A DNA stretch of 64,000 nucleotides from Lachnospiraceae bacterium AD3010 (GTDB lineage: Bacteria; Bacillota; Clostridia; Lachnospirales; Lachnospiraceae), in NCBI GenBank assembly GCA_000622025.1, contig KK211389.1:1-64000 (forward strand), given 5' to 3'. Made by a program: the position numbers and the translations under genes. The number at the start of each line of letters is the position of its first letter. Within the stretch, counting starts at the first letter, position 1. This document shows, piece after piece, positions 27,355-35,586 of this stretch. The notes under the pieces are model-generated. The model was not told the origin of the DNA, ran no database searches, and worked only from the letters and a program-made list of their open reading frames with translations.

Positions 27355-27411
27355 ATTGAAAAAACCTTGATTTTACTATATCTCCAGCAGCTGATGAGGG
27401 TAAAACCCGCA

Positions 27412-28694
27412 TTAATCAAACACTTTGTTGAACTTCTCGCTGATATCATTATTGACACGTGCCACACGCACATAGCTTCTCATGGTCTCGGGTGAAGCAT
27501 GTCCGGCAAGCTTCATAACTGATGCTTGATCCATCCCCGATGCCAGAGCCTCTGTAATACCCCAGGCTCTTATCTTATGGGAAGAAAGATATCTGATGTT
27601 AAGCTTCCTGCAGACATTCCTTAAATGGTCGTTGACCGTCTGTGTCCTTATCGGCTTATAATCCCTTACAAATACAAGGCTCTCTTTATCCTCAGGCTTA
27701 GGTATGGAAGCAAATATCTCTTCCGCTCTGGATGTCATGGGAAGCACCCTGTTTCCTTCTCCCATACCGTTTTTCGTATGGTTCTTAAGTATCGGGTTCC
27801 CTTCCTCATCTTCCACCAGTTCCCTGTGGATATTGATTTCCCTTCTGTTAAAATCGAGATCTGACCAGCACAGTCCCTTGACCTCGGAAACACGGCAGCC
27901 AAGGCAGAACTCTGAATGACTATCGCCTTGTCATATACATTATCAGAGGTCTTAAGCTCATCAACGATCTGATCACGTTCATCTTTTGAATAAACCAGAT
28001 CCTGCTTGCATGCTTCGGGCTTAAACTTCAGCTTCTTTGTGGAAAGCTGTCTGCAGATGTTCCTTTCAACAAGGTTCTTCTCGTATGCCAGATCAAAAAG
28101 CTGGTTGAGAAGCCCCTTTGCATTCCCGAATGCATGACGCGTCATCTTCCTTCCTTCTGTCATGGACTTGAAATGAGCCATTATGTCAGCAGGAGTGATG
28201 TCACTCACGTCAGCAAGAACAAGCGGCTTATCCTTAAAGAAGGTATTCCAGTCACACTCATTCTTCCTTGCTGTCTGCGATGCAATATCCTCATCTTTTT
28301 TTCTGTTTTCAATGAACTCTTTGTAGAGGATTGTCAGTGTGTTCTTTCCGCTGCCTGATTTTTTCCCTGAAAAGAGATCAAACAGCTTGTCGATCACAAC
28401 CTCTCTTGTGTTTCCCGTAACCCTGTTCGGTAATAAGCCGTCAGACTCTTTTCTGATGCGGGCAGGTATCACACATGCGTATATCCTGGAATCAGGATAA
28501 TGTTTAATAGGTAACTCTTCTTTTCCAAGTATGGTCTTCAAAAATGATTCTTTTTTCATGTTATCAATGAGAGACATACTTGCTGCCAGCTCTATTATAG
28601 CCCTGTTTGACCTTAATTGAAAGTTATTTTCCGCTGATTTCTGCCTCTCAAAAGTCACCTGAATTCCATTGTCCTCACTTGTTGATAGATTCAT
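27412..28694 (-). pseudogene. tyrosine recombinase (integrase), frameshifted
   Basis: Two overlapping frames together make one phage/Tn916-type integrase. The upstream frame (28,694 to about 27,910) holds the N-terminal and core-binding domains (KSMTEGRKMTRHAFGNAKGL). The downstream frame restores the catalytic domain from LGCRVSEVKGLCW, with the first Arg, through HKIR, LAGHAS and the nucleophile Tyr in MRSYVRV. The switch lies near 27,905-27,915 and needs a one-base change. All catalytic residues are present. So this is a recent mutation, a sequencing error, or, less likely, programmed frameshifting. It sits next to attL, as expected. Confidence 0.85.
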
Positions 28695-28740
28695 TATCTC
28701 TCCCCTTAAAACCTTTCATAACGTATATATGTTTTTAATG

Positions 28741-29125
28741 ATTAGTAAACCGGATATTTGCCGGAGGAGGCTGTGTCTCAGACAGAACAGAGATTATCAA
28801 AACTCCTGACGGCGTTCTTCCAATAACCCATCTTTTATTTGACGGGGATGCACTTGTAATCGAAAATGAGCAGCTCGGAAAGGTAGAACTTGCAAAAGAA
28901 AGATCAGTTACTCCGGAAATAACTGTTATATTTAGCACGCCCCTTGTAGGTCTCTGGTCGCCTCCGAAAAAGAACGCTCCCTTTGTCTGCATTGAGCCCT
29001 GGTACGGCAGATGTGATTCCGAGAGCTTTACGGGAGAACTAAAGGAACGTGACTACGAGCAGGCTCTTGAACCTGGCCGGGAATTCCAAGCAGAATACGA
29101 TATCATCTTTGGAAATGGGGAGTAA
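28741..29125 (+). pseudogene. aldose 1-epimerase, C-terminal remnant
   Basis: A frame open to the TAA at 29,123 encodes about 125 residues resembling the C-terminal part of aldose 1-epimerases, including DRTEIIKTPDG, GLWSPP and the hallmark CIEPWYGRCD. There is no start codon or N-terminal half. The fragment begins abruptly next to the integrase start region. It is probably captured chromosomal DNA inside the element. Confidence 0.75.
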
Positions 29126-29216
29126 ATCCATCATCCCAGCATCCTGTTGTAATAATCACACGAATGCGTTATATTATCTTTTGTTATATACCACCTGTTT
29201 TACAAGGAGATCTACC

Positions 29217-29438
29217 ATGGCAGCAAAGACAACCAAAAAGGCTTCCGCAAAGGAAACTTTCACCTTACAGTGGAGCGGAAATGATGTATCTTTTGACCAG
29301 ATCCGTTCCAGGATTCTCGAAAAGAGCGGCAAAACAAGTAAGGATATAAAAAATCTCGATATATATGTTAAGCCTGAAGAAGGTATGGCATATTACGTTA
29401 TCAACGGAACAGAAACCGGCGACGTAGGATTATTCTAA
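29217..29438 (+). CDS. small DUF6465-type protein
   Basis: 73 aa. A Lys/Ala-rich N terminus (AAKTTKKASAKE) is followed by a small beta-rich domain ending in LDIYVKPEEGMAYYVINGTETG, which I recognise from DUF6465 proteins common in Lachnospiraceae. No function is known to me. AAGGAG lies 7 nt before the ATG, which decides the start, although the frame is open further upstream. It may be a captured chromosomal gene. Confidence 0.7.
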   Translation: MAAKTTKKASAKETFTLQWSGNDVSFDQIRSRILEKSGKTSKDIKNLDIYVKPEEGMAYYVINGTETGDVGLF

Positions 29439-29471
29439 AACCTTCAAGGTTCTTTTTTTCACATTCTACGC

Positions 29472-29501
29472 AAAAGAGCCTGCATACTTGCAGGTTCTTT
29501 T
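29472..29501. terminator. bidirectional terminator
   Basis: AAAAGAGCCTGCA and TGCAGGTTCTTTT pair around 29,486 with A- and T-runs on both sides. It serves both the rightward DUF6465 gene and the leftward EAL gene. Confidence 0.75.
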
Positions 29502-29512
29502 GTTATATAATC

Positions 29513-30217
29513 TTACTCCGGTCTTGCCAGATAATAGCCCTGGAAAAGATCTATGCCAAGGTCCACAAGGCAATCGAATTCCTCTTTCTCTTCCACTCCT
29601 TCAGCGAGAATCATCATTTTCCTCGAATGGAACTCCCGGATCAGTTTTTTCACGTTTTCCTGTTTCTCCGGTTCATGATCTATTCCATTTATCATATAAC
29701 AGTTGAGTTTTACTATTCTCGTATCATACATTTCAACCACATCCATGTTGTTGATTCCGGTACCGAAATCATCTATGGCGATCCACAGGCTCCGCCTTTC
29801 ACTTACTTCCTTTTTCGCCTCCACAGCTTCTTCAGAAATATAGGGATACTCAAGAATCTCGATAATCATGAGACCATCCATTTTTCCAAAGTATTCTGCA
29901 AATGCCCTCTGCTCGGAAATCGTGAAGTGTTCTGATGGAAATGAATTCAGGGAAATACGGCATTCATAACCCCGCAACTGATATGCCTGCATCGCACCGA
30001 AAAAGGTAGCCACTTCCAGTATGTGCAGCTTCCCAAGTTTTGTATATTCCTCAATAAGCTCCGTCACCGTTTTTTCCGCAGGACGCATTAAAGCCTCCCG
30101 GGCAAATATAGTCTTCCCGTCCGCTTCAAAAATAGGCTGGAAAACGTAGTCAATGTTTAATTCTCCCAGAGCCTTCAGTATTTCATCATCAAGCGGTAAA
30201 TCGTTGTAATAGATCAT
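29513..30217 (-). CDS. EAL-domain cyclic-di-GMP phosphodiesterase
   Basis: 234 aa forming one EAL domain. The metal and substrate residues appear conserved: EALMRP, LNSFPS (Asn), EILEYP (Glu), IDDFGTG (Asp-Asp), VKLNCY (Lys), AEGVE and FQGYYLARP (Gln). It should hydrolyse cyclic-di-GMP to pGpG. No sensor or membrane segment is attached. I start at 30,217, where AAGGA lies about 9 nt upstream; the frame is open to 30,346. Such a gene is unusual in a small mobilizable element and could alter the host's sessile/motile behaviour. Confidence 0.82.
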   Translation of the reverse strand: MIYYNDLPLDDEILKALGELNIDYVFQPIFEADGKTIFAREALMRPAEKTVTELIEEYTKLGKLHILEVATFFGAMQAYQLRGYECRISLNSFPSEHFTISEQRAFAEYFGKMDGLMIIEILEYPYISEEAVEAKKEVSERRSLWIAIDDFGTGINNMDVVEMYDTRIVKLNCYMINGIDHEPEKQENVKKLIREFHSRKMMILAEGVEEKEEFDCLVDLGIDLFQGYYLARPE

Positions 30218-30427
30218 ATAATAATATCCTTCTGAAATAACTGCCCATATCCTAACATTTTCCGCACTTCCGTAAAATAAAAAACCTATGAAAAACTCCT
30301 CTTCCAACGATTTCTTACCGTTCCAATTTTCTGTTGTTTTTTTCATGAACCTGATTTATTATAATCAGGCAGCCGGAAAGAAATCCGATAGGAAATCTTC
30401 CGACAGCAATCTGAATAAAATCCACCA

Positions 30428-30484
30428 AAACTGCTACGAATAATCACAGGGGGATCCTGTGGATTTTAGGCAGTTTCTTTTTTT
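30428..30484 (+). terminator. long stem with T-run before the mob region
   Basis: AAACTGC pairs with GCAGTTT at the base, and ATCACAGG with CCTGTGGAT above, then seven T at 30,478-30,484. The GATCCTG in the loop side also resembles nic sites of some MOB-P systems, so it could belong to oriT instead. Confidence 0.55.
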
Positions 30485-30539
30485 GCAAATTCTAAAGAAA
30501 CCCGCAAAAAAGCGCAGGATTTCACTACCCCTGTTTAGG

Positions 30540-30700
30540 ACACCCAGAAGGATAGCAAGCATAGGGTTTGTTCCCACAAACCCCATTTTCCGCTCATTTT
30601 TCCCTAACGGGAAAAACACCCGGAAAATTACAAGGGGATGCCCCCTGACCCCCTTGCTTCCGTCCCGGAAGACATCAGAAACCTAAAATAACATAACGCT
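30540..30700 (+). other. possible oriT region
   Basis: This non-coding stretch directly before mobC holds several inverted repeats: GGGTTTGT (30,564-30,571) with ACAAACCC (30,576-30,583), CGGAAAAT with ATTTTCCG, and CAAGGGG with CCCCTTG. Clustered inverted repeats next to mobC and a relaxase are typical of oriT. The nic site cannot be placed. Confidence 0.45.
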
Positions 30701-30731
30701 GAAAATTTCATAAACCAGAAAGGATTTTCAT

Positions 30732-31073
30732 ATGGGAGAACGTGACAGAAAGAACGAACTGAAGGTATTCCTGTCAGATGATGAAAAGTTCATTTTGGAT
30801 GAAAAATGGAGACTGTCGGAACTTCCAAGCCGGTCGGCTTTTATACGGCAGCTAATCATCTACGGATTTGTTTATGACGTGAACTATGACGGCCTGAAAG
30901 AATACACAAAAGAGCTTAATTCTATAGGGAAAAACATCAATCAGATCGTGAGTCTCTGCAACAAAACAGGAAACATTTATTCGGATGATGTTAAGGCATT
31001 AAAGGAGCAGATGGATAAAATATGGCATATACACGAATCCACGCTATCAAAAGCACCGTTGGAAAATCAATAG
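30732..31073 (+). CDS. mobC: MobC-like relaxosome protein
   Basis: 113 aa. The N-terminal ribbon-helix-helix-like part (KVFLSDDEKFILDEKW, SRSAFIRQLIIYG) and the C-terminal ELNSIGKNINQIVSLCNKTG helix are typical of MobC proteins, which help the relaxase open oriT. AAAGGA precedes the ATG. Its 3' end overlaps the relaxase start by about 50 nt. It looks intact although the relaxase is not. Confidence 0.85.
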   Translation: MGERDRKNELKVFLSDDEKFILDEKWRLSELPSRSAFIRQLIIYGFVYDVNYDGLKEYTKELNSIGKNINQIVSLCNKTGNIYSDDVKALKEQMDKIWHIHESTLSKAPLENQ

Positions 31074-31354
31074 ACTATATCTGTAACCCTGAAAAGACGG
31101 ATAACATGAGGCTCGTTTCCTCTTATTCCTGCAGCCCCGGATCAGCGGAATATGACTTCAGATTTGCCCTCGCAGGTACCCGTTACGGGGACAATAAAAA
31201 CCTTGCGTATCACATAGTCCAGTCCTTCGCGCCGGGAGAAGTTTCTGCGGAGGAAGCACACCAGATCGGGATGGAGCTGGCTGATAGATTTTTGAAGGGA
31301 AATTACTCCTATGTGATAGCCACCCACAAACATCAAGGAGGAACTCATGAATAA
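31022..31354 (+). pseudogene. relaxase (MobA/MobP type), N-terminal fragment
   Basis: 110 aa. The family start MAYTRIHAIKSTVGKSIDYI and LAYHIVQSFAPGEVSAEEAH are clear. The frame follows the family to YVIATH, where the catalytic HxH motif should come next. Instead it runs into KHQGGTHE, which is the ribosome-site region of the HU gene, and stops. The metal-binding histidines and the entire C-terminal half are missing, so it cannot nick DNA. Confidence 0.85.
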
Positions 31355-31640
31355 GACAGAATTAGTTGAGGCTATCGCAAAGGAAACCAAGCTTTCAAAG
31401 AAGGACACCGAGGCTACCGTTAAGGCTTTTACCGACGTTGTAGCTAAGGAGCTTAAGAAGGGCGGAAAGGTTGCTCTTATCGGCTTCGGAACCTTCGAAG
31501 TAGGCAAGAGAGCCGCCAGAACCGGCCGCAATCCCCAGACAGGAAAAAAGATCAAGATCGCTGCTTCCAAGGCACCTAAGTTCAAGGCTGGAAAGGCTCT
31601 TAAGGATCTCGTAAACGGAAAGAAAGTAAGCGAAAAGTAA
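31347..31640 (+). CDS. HU family DNA-binding protein
   Basis: A 97-aa full-length HU: MNKTELVEAIAKETKLSKKD, the GFGTFEVGKRAARTGRNPQTG beta-arm and a basic C terminus. It bends and compacts DNA and can assist recombinases. AAGGAGGAACTC precedes the ATG. It is fused behind the broken relaxase without its own promoter being obvious, so it may be expressed from the mobC promoter. Its last 15 nt are repeated at 33,511, in the downstream copy of the 142-bp repeat. Confidence 0.92.
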   Translation: MNKTELVEAIAKETKLSKKDTEATVKAFTDVVAKELKKGGKVALIGFGTFEVGKRAARTGRNPQTGKKIKIAASKAPKFKAGKALKDLVNGKKVSEK

Positions 31641-31767
31641 TTCTACGGCTAAACTTATCAAAACATTTCTGCTAAACTATTTTTGCAACTCCGCTTCTTT
31701 TTCCTTATACTGCGGATTGCAGGCTCTCTGCATTCTCTCTGACCAGGGCAGCAGATCGTCAATGATT
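31626..31767. repeat. 142-bp direct repeat, copy 1
   Basis: Runs from the last codons of HU into the 3' end of the IS66 remnant. Copy 2 at 33,511-33,652 matches with about one difference. The repeats flank 1.7 kb holding the unknown 365-aa gene. Confidence 0.9.
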
Positions 31768-31967
31768 GCGGACACATCTTCGCACCCTCTCATCGCGTCC
31801 ATTACCTCTGTCAGATAGTCCAGAACATTAAGCCCGTTTCGTTTTGCACTCTCTACAACGCTATAGATAACAGCGCTCGTATCTGCCCCTTCTACTGAAT
31901 TGTGGAATAAGAAGTTCTTTCGGCCGACTGCGTAGGGGCGAGCACAGTTTTCGGAAGCATTATACAC
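31677..31967 (-). pseudogene. IS66-family transposase, C-terminal fragment
   Basis: A 96-aa frame matches the end of IS66 transposases: ENCARPYAVGRKNFLF, GADTSAVIYSVVESAKRNGLN and DDLLPWSERMQ. The catalytic region and the tnpA/tnpB partners are absent. From about 31,968 to 32,100 the sequence contains no further recognisable frame. Confidence 0.8.
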
Positions 31968-32133
31968 GAATTTCCATATCCGTTGATATCCATTTCATTT
32001 ACAGGGATGTACGTTACATCCGTACCAATGGTGCTGAGATCCTTATTGTTACTCTGAGCACCATACACGGATTGGGTCCGGGCTCATTTTCTGATCTGAG
32101 CTGTATATAATATTAAAGGAAGGAGAAAACACT

Positions 32134-33231
32134 ATGCCTACACTTATGAAACGCGGAGCTACTGATGATATTAAAGCCACTGTCAAGGCTTATTACGATA
32201 AGCTGAAGGCTGATGACAGCCTGTTTCACTGGAATTCAAAGCAGTTTAAGAAAACCTTGTCAGCTATGGAGGATCTTATAAAAGATAACGGCGCTAACCC
32301 TGATATAAGTAAATTAAGACTGAATACATTAAGAATGAATGTAAAACAATGGCTTGACAGCAGTAACAGGGAGAGCAAGCATCTCAATAACGCATTTGAC
32401 AACAAGCGGTTTAATACCATGTTTGCTCTTCTGTACGAGCTGGATCCGCCTGCAGCAAAAGAAAAGTTTACACAGGAAAAGAATATCACCTTCTCGCTCG
32501 AGCATGGATCAAGAGCCACGGATACGGAATTCTTCGATCTGGAGGATTGTGTATTAAGTGTTCAGCTACAGTTGCGTGACGAGGGGCATTTAAGAGGGAA
32601 GGAGCATTTATTTGAAGGCGAAACTGTGCTGGTGGGCAAGGAGGCAGTAGATGCAAAGCAGGACGCATTGGATAATGGAGAGGATGATTTCTTAAAAGAT
32701 GATCCTGAGCTCCTGGAAATGAACCAAATGAAGAAGCTCGCAGAACAGCTCAGATCTAATGGGTATTTTAAGAACCCTGAAACAAACAGGCATTTAGACG
32801 TGTTTATCCAAGGCGTTTCTGCTGCTGAAGAATCACATCGTATCAAGATTTCGTATAAAGGAGTGTGGGAAGACTACAAAAGCCGAAAATACGAAGACTT
32901 TGGAAAGAATCTGAGTAGTCAGCTAAAAGGAGCGAAGAATAAGGAAAGCAGGCTTTATAAGACTGCCATGAAATTATTAAATTACGTATCACCGAAGCTT
33001 GCAAAAGGGCTTGGGTATGAGGAAAAGAAAGATTCCGTAATACCGACAAACCTGAATGAATTAAATAAGCAGGAGCGCCGGAAGCTTAAAGGTGCAATGG
33101 TTGATACAGCTTATAAAAAGCAAAAGAAGGAAGTAGCGAAGAAAAAAGAAACAGATGCAGCGAAAAAGAAGGAAAACTCTGCAGTAAATAACAACGGAAA
33201 GGGAAAGCCCAAAAAAGAAAACGTATTGTAA
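32134..33231 (+). CDS. uncharacterised 365-aa cytoplasmic protein
   Basis: I do not recognise a family. It has no signal peptide or membrane segment. Residues 1-60 look helical (VKAYYDKLKADDSLFHWNSKQFKKTL), followed by a mixed region with QLQLRDEGHLRG. After about 310 it is a Lys-rich, low-complexity tail (KKQKKEVAKKKET). GGAAGGAG lies before the ATG, so it is likely expressed. Repeated wording such as 'LxxLLxELDPPAAKEKF' suggests a helical scaffold. It could be a nucleic-acid-binding or host-interacting protein, but this is a guess. It is flanked by 142-bp direct repeats and IS fragments. Confidence 0.6.
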   Translation: MPTLMKRGATDDIKATVKAYYDKLKADDSLFHWNSKQFKKTLSAMEDLIKDNGANPDISKLRLNTLRMNVKQWLDSSNRESKHLNNAFDNKRFNTMFALLYELDPPAAKEKFTQEKNITFSLEHGSRATDTEFFDLEDCVLSVQLQLRDEGHLRGKEHLFEGETVLVGKEAVDAKQDALDNGEDDFLKDDPELLEMNQMKKLAEQLRSNGYFKNPETNRHLDVFIQGVSAAEESHRIKISYKGVWEDYKSRKYEDFGKNLSSQLKGAKNKESRLYKTAMKLLNYVSPKLAKGLGYEEKKDSVIPTNLNELNKQERRKLKGAMVDTAYKKQKKEVAKKKETDAAKKKENSAVNNNGKGKPKKENVL

Positions 33232-33383
33232 GACAATAAGCGGGAGCGAAAAACCCCGGAAACCACATTCCAATGAATTGCAGCATATAAAAAGAGTCTG
33301 TGAAAAAATCTCTGTAAAAACGGAATAACACTGTATGAACGAGGTCTCCTAAGATAAAATAAATCTTTAGGAGGCCTTTTATT

Positions 33384-33510
33384 ATGGCAAAAGAAAAGAA
33401 ACCCGTACACAAAGTCCAGATGACAGACGGTAAGCGTCAGATCATCCAACAGCTCCTTCAGGAGTATGACATCGAGACCGCAGAGGACATACAGGATGCT
33501 CTCAAGGATC
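33384..33510 (+). pseudogene. IS256-family transposase, N-terminal fragment
   Basis: The frame opens with MAKEKKPVHKVQMTDGKRQI and QQLLQEYDIETAEDIQDALKD, the start of IS256-type Mutator transposases. It breaks at AAGGATC, a short match to the HU 3' end, where copy 2 of the 142-bp repeat begins. About 42 codons remain. The gap 33,232-33,383 shows only a possible IS end. Confidence 0.75.
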
Positions 33511-33652
33511 GTAAGCGAAAAGTAATTCTACGGCTAAACTTATCAAAGCATTTCTGCTAAACTATTTTTGCAACTCCGCTTCTTTTTCCTTATACTGCGG
33601 ATTGCAGGCTCTCTGCATTCTCTCTGACCAGGGCAGCAGATCGTCAATGATT
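33511..33652. repeat. 142-bp direct repeat, copy 2
   Basis: Near-identical to 31,626-31,767, containing 15 nt of the HU end and 91 nt of the IS66 transposase end (33,562-33,652, minus strand). It joins the IS256 fragment on its left through a microhomology and unrelated sequence on its right. Confidence 0.9.
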
Positions 33653-33696
33653 CCCATGCAGAAGCAGCATGAACATCATCAAACAGTATTATCTTG

Positions 33697-33900
33697 TCAA
33701 TTTTTGAAAGCCTCTCTGAATCGAGATTTCGGATAGCAGCACATCCGGTCAAGCAGGATCCCATACACTACCTTTGCCTCAAAAGACAGGGTTCTGAAGT
33801 GCCTGTCTGTAAACAGGAGCTTTGGAAGCCTTATAAAGGAAAACTGCTCTGCCTCCGCTCCATAGAAATAGTCAAACTCCACGAGCCTGTTCATGATCAT
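33697..33900 (-). pseudogene. replication initiator RepA, N-terminal fragment
   Basis: 67 aa. YFYGAEAEQFSFIRLPKLLF and FEAKVVYGILLDRM match the RepA N-terminal domain of Firmicute plasmids and ICEs. After LLDRM the frame leaves the family and stops. An overlapping frame (33,543-33,764) offers no recognisable continuation. AAAGGAG lies before the start. The gene once gave plasmid-like replication. Confidence 0.8.
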
Positions 33901-33960
33901 TCACGCTCCTTTCTGGCTCTTTACCAATATTTTTCTCTTTATTGTTTCTGCTCCACGCTA

Positions 33961-34149
33961 TTACCAGCCGGATCTCCGCTTATTTCTTGCTTTCCTGTTA
34001 TACCTGGCGAAAAAGAAGTACATTCCTTCCCTTTCTTTCACAGGAATGAGATCTGAAATGCTTATAAGTTCTATCTGCGTATCATTCATAAGTCTTTTTC
34101 TCCACCAGGTCAGGTTCTTCTTATTTCCGGTTATCTTTTCTTTGATCAT
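33961..34149 (-). CDS. small basic protein (EKITG family), copy A
   Basis: 62 aa, basic and without a membrane segment. It aligns end to end with the protein at 38,742-38,930 at about 50 percent identity. Shared positions include MIxEKITGxKxN, the W near 16, ND at 22-23, PVK, GMY and a C-terminal RxKRxSxW. In both places it follows an Rpn-type gene and precedes a replication or partition gene. I know no named family for it. A role in nucleic-acid binding or control of rep/par is an inference from charge and context. Confidence 0.65.
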   Translation of the reverse strand: MIKEKITGNKKNLTWWRKRLMNDTQIELISISDLIPVKEREGMYFFFARYNRKARNKRRSGW

Positions 34150-34173
34150 CTTTTCTTTCTCCTTCTTTGCACT

Positions 34174-34210
34174 GAAAAAGGCATCTCCTGAATTATTGGA
34201 AATGCCTTTC
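34174..34210 (-). terminator. terminator after the Rpn-family gene
   Basis: On the minus strand AAAGGCATTTCC pairs with GGAGATGCCTTT, followed by TTTTTC. A near-identical copy is at 38,954-38,989 and a cousin at 41,931-41,962. Confidence 0.75.
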
Positions 34211-34243
34211 GGAATTACATCAATATTAAATTTTGTCCTGTAT

Positions 34244-35203
34244 TTATGCTTTCTGCGGGGTTAGCAATGCGAGGACATAGTCCCTTGTAACATCGTATAG
34301 TTTCAATACTCTGGTAATAATGTCCTCATCTGTCTTTCCATCTGCTCTGTACGCCTCTATCACTGCAGTAACTCTGTCCCTTAATTCCTTTTTCTTTAAT
34401 GATTCACACATATCTACGCCGTCCTCCTCTATATCAAACTCCAAATCCAGATTTGCAGCTTCCTTAAGGAAAAATGCAGCATCCGGATCAATCTTCCTAT
34501 GGTTAGTTCCTTCTATGATTTTATCGGCATCATCTTTTTGATGCTTTAATACCTGCATTGTAAATCCGAGATCTGTATGGAACTTCTGGAATTCACTATC
34601 GTCCATATCAGCCGCCGATATGATATTAAGCTTATAATCATTCAAAAACGGCTTTATTCTGTCATCCCTGATATCAAGCATATCAAACAGGCTTCTCGGA
34701 CCGTCCCAGGGTTCTGATCCCACATAAACCACCGCAGTGATAATGGGTATCAGTCTGTCTTCTTTACGGAATCCTGAAAGAAACTCTTCACTTGTAAGTT
34801 TTATCTTAAGGACTCCATCCTCCGCAGATAATTTAGCGTCATTTCCTTTTTTGTTATAGGAATTCCGCGCCGCCTCAACCTGATTGGAATAACCTATCCA
34901 GTCATATAATCCGTCTTTAACCGGCATTGCGTAGTGTATTTTTCCTTGAATCTCTTCTCCAAGTATAACATATATCATGTTACCATCGGTCTTTGCATCC
35001 CATATCCGGAGAATATCCCTATATTTCTGTATTGGAAGGCTTGCATTGTTTCCATATGGAAGAGCTATATGGGAGGTATCCATGTCCCTCAGGCTGTCAG
35101 GATCAATTACAGGTTCTCCATCATAAATAAGATAGTTAAATGCGTCGGCAAATGCATCTTTCTTTCCAAGATACTTTTTTGCCTTAATATCAAGTGCGCC
35201 CAC
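34244..35203 (-). CDS. Rpn-family nuclease/putative transposase (PD-(D/E)XK)
   Basis: 319 aa. The layout resembles the Rpn family: an N-terminal nuclease-like part (KKDAFADAFNYLIYDG, then IWDAKTDGNMIYVILGEE), a central LIPIITAVVYVGSEPWDGPRSLFDML, and a helical end with LTPQKA. Rpn proteins are Ca-dependent DNA endonucleases that promote RecA-independent recombination. The C-terminal 80 residues are nearly duplicated in the remnant at 39,023-39,279. It sits just inside attR. Confidence 0.75.
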   Translation of the reverse strand: MGALDIKAKKYLGKKDAFADAFNYLIYDGEPVIDPDSLRDMDTSHIALPYGNNASLPIQKYRDILRIWDAKTDGNMIYVILGEEIQGKIHYAMPVKDGLYDWIGYSNQVEAARNSYNKKGNDAKLSAEDGVLKIKLTSEEFLSGFRKEDRLIPIITAVVYVGSEPWDGPRSLFDMLDIRDDRIKPFLNDYKLNIISAADMDDSEFQKFHTDLGFTMQVLKHQKDDADKIIEGTNHRKIDPDAAFFLKEAANLDLEFDIEEDGVDMCESLKKKELRDRVTAVIEAYRADGKTDEDIITRVLKLYDVTRDYVLALLTPQKA

Positions 35204-35357
35204 TTAAATAACCTCCTTTTCCCGTCGGCCATTTATATTATAACACCATGGCTGGGTCCAATCTATAATTTCATATTTGTTTCATCATTTTTTACGAATC
35301 TGAAAGAAATGCCATAAATCCCTTGCAAACGCAGTAATTATCGGCATTTCCAGAAAA

Positions 35358-35441
35358 AAATCAGCAGATTTTTCCTGCTGACGCAAAATAAATCAGCAAC
35401 AAATCAGCAGACCGCTTCGGGAGGAAAAAATAAATCAGCAG
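35358..35441 (+). repeat. four AAATCAGCA repeats near attR
   Basis: Copies begin at 35,358, 35,390, 35,401 and 35,432. An inverted CTGCTG lies at 35,375. They match the pair near attL. Spacings of 32, 11 and 31 bp suit integrase arm sites. The rest of 35,204-35,527 shows nothing else. Confidence 0.55.
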
Positions 35442-35527
35442 CAAATACGTCTCCTCTTCCTCCTTTATTTTTCAATGGTTCCCGGCGGTCAAAAATCTGC
35501 CTTTACCCTCTCACGCTATTTTCTGGA

Positions 35528-35549
35528 GGTTCGATTCCGATACGAGCTA
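35528..35549 (+). repeat. attR: 22-bp core
   Basis: Exact copy of the last 22 bp of tRNA-Glu (27,246-27,267). It marks the right end of the element. Confidence 0.88.
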
Positions 35550-35555
35550 GTAAAT

Positions 35556-35586
35556 AATCCCTACAGAAATGTGGGGATTTTTATTT
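35556..35586 (+). terminator. original tRNA-Glu terminator, now displaced
   Basis: AATCCCTACA (35,556-35,565) pairs with TGTGGGGATT (35,570-35,579) around GAAA, then TTTATTT. It lies 7 nt after attR, where the tRNA's own terminator would be before integration. Confidence 0.75.

Larger units (their letters stand above)
27246..35549. mobile_element. degenerate integrative mobilizable element in tRNA-Glu
   Basis: An 8.3-kb element is bounded by perfect 22-bp direct repeats, one being the 3' end of tRNA-Glu. It carries a tyrosine integrase next to the tRNA (frameshifted), mobC, a relaxase fragment, a RepA fragment, an oriT-like region, IS66 and IS256 remnants, an HU gene, an EAL protein and an Rpn-family protein. 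With integrase, relaxase and replication gene all broken, it cannot move by itself. It may still be excised in trans. Confidence 0.88.

Noticed and set aside
27412-28694. Programmed frameshifting in the integrase
   Set aside because: No clear slippery heptamer is visible at the switch point; a mutation or read error is simpler.
30434-30619. Leftward 61-codon frame in the oriT-like region
   Set aside because: It covers the inverted repeats before mobC and has no ribosome site; non-coding function is more likely.
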